Below, piece after piece: positions 35,768 to 41,662 of a stretch of DNA of 64,000 nt. The DNA comes from Paenibacillus bovis (lineage in GTDB: Bacteria > Bacillota > Bacilli > Bacillales > Bacillaceae_C), in contig VEFU01000013.1 in assembly GCA_007679095.1 (NCBI GenBank), positions 25,680 to 89,679 on the forward strand. Direction: 5' to 3'. The stretch's first letter is position 1; every line of letters begins with the position of its first letter. The notes beneath the pieces were generated by a model, which had not been told where the DNA came from, did no database searches, and was given only the letters and a program-made list of their open reading frames with translations. A program made the translations under genes and the position numbers.

Positions 35768-35805
35768 CCTCCCCTTCCTTCCCCCGCGTGCCCCCAACCA
35801 TCCCC
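35768..35805 (-). promoter_or_regulatory. G-run cluster in the leader of the FtsK operon
   Basis: On the coding (minus) strand four runs of 4-5 G within 35 bp (C-runs at 35771, 35781, 35791 and 35802), spaced by 5-6 bases. The last run is part of the ribosome site for the 61-aa gene. Fits a G-quadruplex in RNA or DNA. Confidence 0.6.
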
Positions 35806-36007
35806 ACTCGTTCGGCTTCGCCTCTCTTAACAAGTTTTCGAAACGTTGATACATTCATGTTTCTACTTGTACTTGTGCACCTGCGCGGATAAGTTGATAA
35901 TGTTACGGAGTTGAATTTTAAAATATTTGATTTCCTTACGATAATGTTTTTCATCTGTTTTGCTTTCGTGTTAATAGCCTATGTAGAATCGACAATTAAA
36001 TTGCTTG

Positions 36008-36034
36008 TCCTATCTAATTAAATTTTTGATAGGA
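36008..36034. promoter_or_regulatory. Inverted repeat between divergent units
   Basis: TCCTATC ... GATAGGA, 13-bp gap, in the spacer between the FtsK operon and the XRE gene at 36076. Likely operator of that regulator. Confidence 0.5.
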
Positions 36035-36075
36035 TAAAAATAAAATAAATCGAATATATTACATAGGTGATGAAT

Positions 36076-36312
36076 ATGATAATTAGGTTGGAAAGTAATA
36101 TCGAAGTATTAATAAAACAAAGCGGATTAAAGAAGAAGTTTATCGCGGATAAGTTAGGCGTTAGCGTGCCCCAGCTGCGAAATTACGAGACCGGTAAGAG
36201 CCTCATACCGTTCGATAAGGCGTATGTACTTGCGGACTTACTTCGATGCAGTATTACCGATCTTTACGAAAGAGTTGAGCAAAATGAAAATAATAGTCGA
36301 AATGATATTTAA
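36076..36312 (+). CDS. XRE-family helix-turn-helix regulator
   Basis: 78 aa: KQSGLKKKFIADKLGVSVPQ then LRNYETGKSLIPFDKAYVLA. Start at 36076, 7 nt after AGGTG. It heads a plus-strand trio with a small protein and a DUF559 nuclease, and lies divergent from the FtsK operon. Confidence 0.88.
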   Translation: MIIRLESNIEVLIKQSGLKKKFIADKLGVSVPQLRNYETGKSLIPFDKAYVLADLLRCSITDLYERVEQNENNSRNDI

Positions 36313-36532
36313 CATTGGCAGAGATAATACGATGTGTTTTTCCGAGGCTGACGTACCCTATCGGTATGATCCGGTCGAAGTCGCGTATCATGTAGTCGTT
36401 AATAAACGTCGCGAATTTAGCTTAGATTCGAAACTCATTAGCGTTAAAATCGGCGATAAGGACGTAACGAACGAAGTTAAAGCGTTTGATAAGGAATACT
36501 TGCGACGACTCGACGACGAAATACCTTTTTAA
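36284..36532 (+). CDS. Hypothetical element protein
   Basis: 82 aa from MKIIVEMIFNIGRDNTMCFS, overlapping the 3' end of the XRE gene. PYRYDPVEVAYHVVVNKRRE and an acidic C-terminus. No family recognised. Confidence 0.6.
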   Translation: MKIIVEMIFNIGRDNTMCFSEADVPYRYDPVEVAYHVVVNKRREFSLDSKLISVKIGDKDVTNEVKAFDKEYLRRLDDEIPF

Positions 36533-36592
36533 TTCCGAGTATGAAAATGCGGAAATCATCCTAGAATAGTGAATTAAAAGGAGATCCGTATC

Positions 36593-36988
36593 ATGCTGCT
36601 CGAATATATCGTATTTATAACGCTGCTCCTGGCAGGCATTCTTGCGTATGTATTACATAAACCATCGAAAGATAATATCGAAATAGATTACTGCGAAAGT
36701 TATATCGAAAGGCGCTTATATAAGGCACTTCAATACCGCGGCTACTATGTGCGCACACAGGTACGCTGCGGCAAGTATCGGATAGATATTGCGTTACCTG
36801 CGTATCGACTGGCGATTGAGTGCGACGGCAAGGCATATCATAGTTCGCCTGAACAAAAGGCACATGATCGACGTAAAAATGCGTATCTAAGACGTAACGG
36901 CTGGCGCGTACTCCGATTTAGCGGCCGTCAGATTAACGGGGAGCTATCGAAAGTATTAGCGCGAATAGAAAAGGCGCTCATTGAATAA
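36593..36988 (+). CDS. Membrane-anchored DUF559 (Vsr-like fold) nuclease
   Basis: 131 aa. One transmembrane helix first (LEYIVFITLLLAGILAYVL). Then the DUF559 pattern: ESYIERRLYKALQYRGYYVR, CGKYRIDIALPAYRLAIECD (catalytic D and E-x-D), GKAYH, and DRRKNAYLRRNGWRVLRF. The fold is PD-(D/E)XK-like. AAAAGGAGATC precedes the ATG. The helix would hold it at the membrane, where incoming DNA arrives. Confidence 0.8.
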   Translation: MLLEYIVFITLLLAGILAYVLHKPSKDNIEIDYCESYIERRLYKALQYRGYYVRTQVRCGKYRIDIALPAYRLAIECDGKAYHSSPEQKAHDRRKNAYLRRNGWRVLRFSGRQINGELSKVLARIEKALIE

Positions 36989-36989
36989 C

Positions 36990-37009
36990 GGTAGCATACT
37001 GCCCTTTTT
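36990..37009 (+). terminator. Terminator of the DUF559 gene
   Basis: GGTAG/CTGCC stem, four-base loop, five T, directly after the stop. Confidence 0.65.
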
Positions 37010-37037
37010 CGATGTTATAGCGTATTAATGAACGAAT

Positions 37038-37090
37038 ACCCTCGCAAGATACTCCGATAGTTAAAACGGGTAGTATGACGGGGGTTTTTT
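37038..37090 (+). terminator. Long interrupted hairpin with T-run
   Basis: ACCCTCG/CGGGGGT, ATACT/AGTAT and CCG/CGG helices stack into one stem with small internal loops, followed by six T. It could end a separate short transcript. Confidence 0.55.
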
Positions 37091-37207
37091 ATGGAAGGTT
37101 ACTGTAATACACAAAGCGTTTCGAAATATCTCGCGAGTAAAGTCCGGAATGTGTGCGTAGATAGGCCGGGGACCCCCAAAGTAAAAAATTTTTGGTCGCA
37201 TTTTTAA
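37091..37207 (+). CDS. Possible tiny protein
   Basis: 38 aa: MEGYCNTQSVSKYLASKVRN then VCVDRPGTPKVKNFWSHF. No good ribosome site (the T-run of a hairpin precedes it), so it may be a remnant; sequence looks protein-like. Confidence 0.25.
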   Translation: MEGYCNTQSVSKYLASKVRNVCVDRPGTPKVKNFWSHF

Positions 37208-37277
37208 CCCGCCTTGCGACTTGAATTGTCAGAATACTACCCCGGGGGCATAATATTCAGACAACTTAAACAACGAT

Positions 37278-37310
37278 AAAAAAGACAAGCGCATTTATTT
37301 CGCGCCTGCC
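37278..37310 (-). terminator. Terminator of the resolvase gene
   Basis: GGCAGGCGC/GCGCTTGTC stem (two G-U), then six T on the minus strand. Confidence 0.8.
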
Positions 37311-37350
37311 TTTGCTTCGTATCATATCGGCTTGCTTCGAGTTGACTTCG

Positions 37351-37938
37351 TTAAGCTTTCGATTCTTCTTTCATTCTTGCGTACAAAGTCGCTCGTTTAA
37401 CGCCAGTTAATTTGCATATGTCCGCCACACTAAGGCCGTTATTAGCACGGTCGTTCATTAATTCGATAGCCTTACGTATGTCACGGTCGCTACTGCTTGC
37501 CGGTCTTCCCATGTGTTTTCCCTGCGCTTTCGCTCGTTCCCTTCCTTCGCTTGTTCTTTCGACGATTAATGACCGTTCAAACTGCGCAAAGCTTCCGAGT
37601 ATGTTAAACATAAGTTCTTGCATAGCGGTAATCTTTCCGCCTGTTTTAAACGTCATATCATCCTGAATAAATACGACACTGACGCCCTTCTCGTTAAGCT
37701 CCGATACTATCTTGTTAAGGTCGATAATTGAGCGAGCCAGCCGGTCTATCTTCGTTACATATACAGTATCGCCAGCCCGCACATTATCGAGCATGTTAGC
37801 GAGTTCCTTCCGTGGCGCTGTCGATGTACCCGTTACCTTCTCGACATATAGGCGTTCGCAGCCTTCCTTCTTTAATATCGCCTCTTGCGTTTCTAAGTCC
37901 TGACCTACCGTCGATACACGCGCATAGCCTATTTTCAT
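37351..37938 (-). CDS. Serine recombinase (resolvase/invertase family)
   Basis: 195 aa. Catalytic Ser in GYARVSTVGQD (residue 9); YVTKIDRLARSIIDL holds the Arg pair; FAQFERSLIVERTSEGRERA forms the E-helix. A C-terminal HTH (SVADICKLTGVKRATLYARM) follows. The small resolvase type would reduce multimers of the excised element or shuffle modules. A candidate res site lies just upstream. Confidence 0.94.
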   Translation of the reverse strand: MKIGYARVSTVGQDLETQEAILKKEGCERLYVEKVTGTSTAPRKELANMLDNVRAGDTVYVTKIDRLARSIIDLNKIVSELNEKGVSVVFIQDDMTFKTGGKITAMQELMFNILGSFAQFERSLIVERTSEGRERAKAQGKHMGRPASSSDRDIRKAIELMNDRANNGLSVADICKLTGVKRATLYARMKEESKA

Positions 37939-37953
37939 AATCGAACACCCTCC

Positions 37954-38075
37954 GTCTAAAAGTCCGTTATCTTCTATACTTCTAATTATAGACTAACTTC
38001 GAGACGGTTTCAAGCGCTAATTTCGATTAATTTACGGCATATTCCCGATATGTCTATTAGTTAACACTTTTAGAC
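37954..38075. promoter_or_regulatory. Candidate res site of the resolvase
   Basis: GTCTAAAAGT at 37954-37963, its inverse ACTTTTAGAC at 38066-38075, and GTCTATTAGT at 38052-38061. The last two face each other as a 24-bp dimer site with an AA centre. Upstream placement beside the gene is typical for resolvases. Confidence 0.6.
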
Positions 38076-38077
38076 GA

Positions 38078-38109
38078 TGTTGGTTTTTGAACCTAATAAC
38101 TTATATATA
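38078..38109 (+). repeat. Dispersed element repeat, copy C
   Basis: 32 bp identical to copies A and B (TGTTGGTTTTTGAACC...ACTTATATATA); directly follows the res candidate. Confidence 0.88.
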
Positions 38110-38149
38110 GTAATAAACGTAAGCCAGCGCGTACTACCGTTAGTTAGCG

Positions 38150-38181
38150 TGTTGGTTTTTGAACCTAAGTACTTATATATA
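38150..38181 (+). repeat. Dispersed element repeat, copy D
   Basis: Same 32 bp with two changes (CCTAAGTACTT for CCTAATAACTT). 72 bp after copy C. Confidence 0.82.
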
Positions 38182-38390
38182 AGATAATGGCGCAATAGGT
38201 TCGGTTTAGGTACCCGATTACTTTACATTCGCTCATTTCCGATAGTAACCCGATCACATTCCTTCATATAACGCACCGATAGTCATATATCGTCGAATTG
38301 TAAAGCGTTGTAAGGGTCGCACGGAAACGCCTTTCGCCTAATAAATCGTGCATATTTCCGTATACAGTTTTCGACTTACTTCTATATAGT

Positions 38391-38597
38391 GTCCGATTAT
38401 ATACGTATGCACGATGAAAGTTCGCCAGTAGTCCGATTATGACCGACTAAAATCGGAACATTTCGGAAACAAAATCGCAAGTAAACGAAAGCCTACTAAC
38501 ATGCTTCGAAATAGTTTCTTCATTATATGCGAACGAACATTCGTATGTTAGTCCGTTCTCTGTCAGCTACTTCCGATTAATTAATAGTCAATCGGAC
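38391..38597. other. Non-coding region with iteron-like words
   Basis: 37,964-38,700 has no gene. GTCCGATTAT occurs at 38391 and 38431, 40 bp apart, and GTCCGATT inverted at 38590-38597 pairs with TTCCGATT at 38571. CCGA/TCGG and ACATTCGT-like words add further symmetry. It could be an origin for the primase or part of the resolvase/partition region. Confidence 0.4.
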
Positions 38598-38700
38598 TGA
38601 CCCCGTGAGATTTCGGAGGCCCTTCACGGTAAGCCTTCCGCCTGCTATTCGAACCCTATCGAATCTATATCCGTTGCATTATGTCGCTTCACCACGCTAA

Positions 38701-39147
38701 AGTATCGACGTATTCCTTCTATATATATCCGTCAAGTATATCGCCTTTACACCCGATGCAACAACCGAACTATCGACTGACATAAACATAATCACCGCAG
38801 AAATCAACGCATACCAGCGTGTAGCTGGCGAAGCAATCTTCGAGATTGGTAGACGGCTGCACTACGTCAAGTACCATCCAGCGGAGTATAACTTACCGGA
38901 AGGAACGGACAAACACGGAAATACAATCGTAGCACGCGGGGCATGGGGAGAGTGGTTGGCGGAAGTTAATACGACACTAGATGCTTCAAAATGGTTCATC
39001 AAAGTATTCGAGGAGTTGGACGGAAGCGCTAAAAGGTGCACGTACACCAATAGCGGATTAGGACTCCGCGCACTCTACGAAATCGCCAAGCCTTCCGGGA
39101 AAACGAACAACTATCCGTCACATAAAAGTGCACCGACGCCCTCATAA
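38701..39147 (+). pseudogene. DUF3102 family remnant
   Basis: The frame is open from 38701 but has no normal start before 38956. From about 38776 it reads ELSTDINIITAEINAYQRVA, EAIFEIGRRLHYVK, GAWGEWLAEVNTTLDASKWF and LGLRALYEIAKPS, which matches DUF3102, a domain common on phages and plasmids. The family's C-terminal coiled coil is missing. Both ends appear lost; an ATA or other odd start cannot be excluded. Confidence 0.55.
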
Positions 39148-39371
39148 ACGTTGATATGACGCGGTTTAGAGCGCCCTCTCCTTAAAGGAAGTAGTCGAAA
39201 AAGTGCACGCTATATTAGTATTTTTCGGAGGTATTAAACAATCGAAATTAGACGGTATTATAGTACGTTCCGATTGAATGCGATAGCATGAGATCGGTAT
39301 GTTTTATGAATTGTTGACAATTCAAGACCTACCATCCGAAACAAGTTTCGTCTGGAACATTCCGAATAAAG
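39148..39371. other. Intergenic, one palindrome
   Basis: Holds a perfect GAATTG-TTGA-CAATTC palindrome at 39309-39324; no gene seen. Confidence 0.4.
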
Positions 39372-40109
39372 TCACACATTCGTAATACTATCGAAATATA
39401 AACGGTCTAGCATGCGGTCTAGTACTCCGTTATAATATCCGACCACATTACGTATCTTCTTCGACTTCATCGCCATTACCGCAGCATGTAGCGCATTATA
39501 GCCGGTTTGCTCTACGTCTACCTTATCGAAGGCATTAGCGCGGAGTAGTGGCGTACTGTGGCTTAAATAGACGCCATATAAGCGCGATATTAGGCGTTGA
39601 CTATCCTTACCTATCGTTGAGCCTATAAACGCCTTAAATCGAGCGTAAAACGGTTTATAATACGTATTATTTATAATATCTTTTTGTTTTAAAGAAGAAA
39701 TAGGTTCGTTTTCATTTTCGACAGGCTCCGCCTTTCTCTCTGTAGGCTTGACGACTTCCCCACGAGTGGACAACTTCGACTGGACATCATAAGGCATAAT
39801 TCGATATACATTAGCGCCATAGCCTCCGGAAACAGCACGCAGGAACGGTACTTTTTCGATAATGCCTAGCTCGACTAATAAGGCGATAGCACGACGAACA
39901 GTGCGGCCAGTCTTGCCGACAGTCTCCGCGATCGTAGCCGTCTTTAAATGAGCGACGCCCGGATACTTCACGCTATAACGTGCCAGCATCATAAGGACAT
40001 CGCGAGCCGTATCGTTTAATTCGTATGTATGAGCGCTTATATGTGCGCTTATTGCTTCGTTAAGTTCGGATTTATTATCGAATGTCTGATATTCCGATAA
40101 ATAGTTCAT
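39372..40109 (-). CDS. Helix-turn-helix protein, possible replication/maintenance protein
   Basis: 245 aa. Winged HTH at about residues 30-95 (LNDTARDVLMMLARYSVKYP, TIAETVGKTGRTVRRAIALL, then an aromatic wing). The middle is a charged linker and the C-terminus helical (SRLYGVYLSHSTPLL). The layout is common among Bacillus plasmid/ICE proteins found next to an integrase. AAGGAGTCC precedes the ATG. Function unproven; a Rep-like role is a guess. Confidence 0.72.
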   Translation of the reverse strand: MNYLSEYQTFDNKSELNEAISAHISAHTYELNDTARDVLMMLARYSVKYPGVAHLKTATIAETVGKTGRTVRRAIALLVELGIIEKVPFLRAVSGGYGANVYRIMPYDVQSKLSTRGEVVKPTERKAEPVENENEPISSLKQKDIINNTYYKPFYARFKAFIGSTIGKDSQRLISRLYGVYLSHSTPLLRANAFDKVDVEQTGYNALHAAVMAMKSKKIRNVVGYYNGVLDRMLDRLYFDSITNV

Positions 40110-40183
40110 ATGGACGGACTCCTTTCCGGTAGCCCATCCGACAAGAATGTATGTTCGATAGAGTGCACGCGCGTAAATAAACG

Positions 40184-40312
40184 TTGCATAATCGTCTTTT
40201 TTTCGTTATACTAACGTTAACTATATTATTTGTGTACCCGTTGGCGCGGGTGTGCGCGTGCTCTACCGACGAGATTTTTTCTTTCCACTTCTTCTTGTCG
40301 GAGGGCTTTTTT
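40184..40312 (+). ncRNA. Candidate small RNA with promoter and terminator
   Basis: Promoter TTGCAT (40184), 17 bp, TATACT (40207-40212). An RNA from about 40219 would fold ACCCG/CGGGT and end at CCGACGAGA/TCTTGTCGG plus seven T (to 40312). No protein is encoded. It runs opposite the leader of the HTH gene at 40109 and converges on the integrase 3' end. Confidence 0.5.
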
Positions 40313-41334
40313 TATTTGGTTTTACGTTTTATTTTTCGTGGTAAATTTCGCTTTCCTAATACTTGCTTAATCGGTGAATACTGTTCATGCTGGCGCTTCA
40401 ATGCGTCGTTAGATAAGTGCGTATATCTTAATAAGACGCGTAAGTCTGAATGTCCGAGTAACATTTGTAAATGCCTTATATCTCCGCCAGCTTCTAGGAA
40501 CATAGTCGCCGCTGTATGGCGAAACAAATGCGGATGCACATTCTTTTCTATACGTGCTTTCTTCGCGAACTCATTGAGTCGCTTACGGAAATGATCGCGC
40601 GTAATCGGCTCGCCATAGACCGTAAGAAATATATAATCGCTGTCGAAGTCGTGCTTATTCTCGATAATTAATTCATTTATTAAGCGCGCTGTTCTACTCT
40701 CTATCGGAACAGTACGAGTTTTCCTATTCTTTGCAATAGCCGCACGTATAACGACGGTCTGACCGGAATGATTAAAGTCATCGACTTTTAAATGGATTGC
40801 TTCACTTATTCGCATCATGCCGTCGAGTAATAGATTCATGAGTACATAGTCTCTAAAATCCGCATAACTACGTCGATTAGGTACGCTTAATAGTCGCTGT
40901 AATTCCTCGGCTGTTAGTATATCGATATTCTCGTGATGTTCCGGCACACTTCTAACGCCATCCATCGGATTACTGTCGATAAGACCTTCCTCTATCAGAC
41001 ATCGATAGAATACGCGTAAAGTCTTTAATCGCGTGTTAATAGTGGCAGGCGCTAATCCGACGGTCTGCTCTGCTTCGGACTTAAAACTATGGCCTTCGAA
41101 TCTTATCCAACTATTCCGCATGAATAATATGTAATCTCGTATAACACTTCGATCAATAGCGCTCGCAGTCCGCTCTATGCTGTGCTTGTCCAAATACTCG
41201 ATAAAAAAGCCGTAATTCTCTCGATACTGGCGCATAGTGGCGGGCGCTCTACCTTCCGCTTCTTTAATCGCTAGAAATGTATCGAATAAATTATCTAAGT
41301 TTTCAGCGCTCCTTCTGACGTCCTTTTTGCGCAT
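40312..41334 (-). CDS. Tyrosine integrase (XerC/D-like)
   Basis: 340 aa. An N-terminal SAM-like core-binding domain precedes the catalytic domain: Arg in DGMMRISEAIHL, Lys in VIRAAIAKNRKTR, HPHLFRHTAA (H-x-x-R), LLGHSD and the Tyr in LLRYTHLS. The start at 41334 is fixed by GGAGGTGTG. It lies next to tRNA-Val and should recombine the 46-bp att sites. No excisionase is recognised. Confidence 0.95.
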   Translation of the reverse strand: MRKKDVRRSAENLDNLFDTFLAIKEAEGRAPATMRQYRENYGFFIEYLDKHSIERTASAIDRSVIRDYILFMRNSWIRFEGHSFKSEAEQTVGLAPATINTRLKTLRVFYRCLIEEGLIDSNPMDGVRSVPEHHENIDILTAEELQRLLSVPNRRSYADFRDYVLMNLLLDGMMRISEAIHLKVDDFNHSGQTVVIRAAIAKNRKTRTVPIESRTARLINELIIENKHDFDSDYIFLTVYGEPITRDHFRKRLNEFAKKARIEKNVHPHLFRHTAATMFLEAGGDIRHLQMLLGHSDLRVLLRYTHLSNDALKRQHEQYSPIKQVLGKRNLPRKIKRKTK

Positions 41335-41391
41335 AAAAAAACACACCTCCCCTTTTTCGGAAAGTGTGTGATATACCGCTACCCAACGTCT

Positions 41392-41412
41392 AAGTCTTCG
41401 CCTATGTCAACG
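41392..41412 (+). repeat. Integrase arm-type site candidate
   Basis: AAGTCTTCGCCTATGTCAAC.., related to 19561 and 19597. On the minus strand it contains TTGACA upstream of the integrase gene. Confidence 0.6.
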
Positions 41413-41415
41413 AAT

Positions 41416-41456
41416 AAAAAAAGACGCCAAACGCTGTAATAACAACGTCTGACGTC
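41416..41456 (-). terminator. Element-supplied terminator behind tRNA-Val
   Basis: GACGTCAGACG/CGTTTGGCGTC stem (11 pairs, two G-U) then seven T on the minus strand, 8 bp after the tRNA. Confidence 0.85.
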
Positions 41457-41463
41457 CGTGATA

Positions 41464-41509
41464 TGATTCTGATTGGGTTCGAACCAACGACCTCCACCCT
41501 GTCAAGGTG
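41464..41509 (-). repeat. Attachment site copy within the intact tRNA-Val
   Basis: 46 bp identical to 19498-19543; the integrase-proximal junction. Confidence 0.95.
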
Positions 41510-41536
41510 GCGCTCTCCCAGCTGAGCTACAGAATC
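41464..41536 (-). tRNA. tRNA-Val (GAC)
   Basis: 73 nt with the discriminator base; CCA is not encoded. Acceptor GATTCTG/CAGAATC, D-arm GCTC/GAGC, anticodon stem CCACC/GGTGG with loop TTGACAG (anticodon GAC), T-arm GTTGG-TTCGAAC-CCAAT. Host for the element; its 3' 46 bp is the att core. Confidence 0.96.
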
Positions 41537-41564
41537 TTAATATGTATTTTATTTCACACAATTA

Positions 41565-41593
41565 AATATACACTGAGGCTCTCCTTTTGTCAA
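41565..41593 (-). promoter_or_regulatory. Promoter of tRNA-Val
   Basis: TTGACA (41593-41588), 17-bp spacer, TATATT (41570-41565), about 29 bp before the tRNA. Confidence 0.85.
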
Positions 41594-41616
41594 CAATACA
41601 AAACTGTATTATACAT

Positions 41617-41645
41617 AAAAAGGCACCTAGTTTATCCTAGATGCC
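41617..41645 (-). terminator. Terminator of the TAXI gene
   Basis: GGCATCTAGG/CTAGGTGCC stem and five T on the minus strand. Confidence 0.85.
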
Positions 41646-41662
41646 CCATCTCGATGGAGTTC

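Larger units (their letters stand above)
19498..41509. mobile_element. Integrated element in tRNA-Val(GAC), about 22 kb
   Basis: Bounded by a perfect 46-bp direct repeat (19498-19543 and 41464-41509) that equals the 3' part of tRNA-Val. A tyrosine integrase lies next to the intact tRNA. Inside are an AEP primase, FtsK-like ATPase, replication-relaxation protein, serine resolvase, XRE regulators, HNH and DUF559 nucleases, many tiny genes and a tail operon. The sequence is visibly richer in CGA/TCG/TACG words than both flanks. No capsid, portal, terminase, tail tube or type IV secretion gene is seen. Confidence 0.93.

Noticed and set aside
28651..38181. CRISPR array
   Set aside because: The four repeat copies are kilobases apart or unevenly spaced, with genes between them and no cas genes.
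39309..39324. Terminator for the HTH gene
   Set aside because: The palindrome GAATTG/CAATTC is perfect but no T-run follows on either strand.
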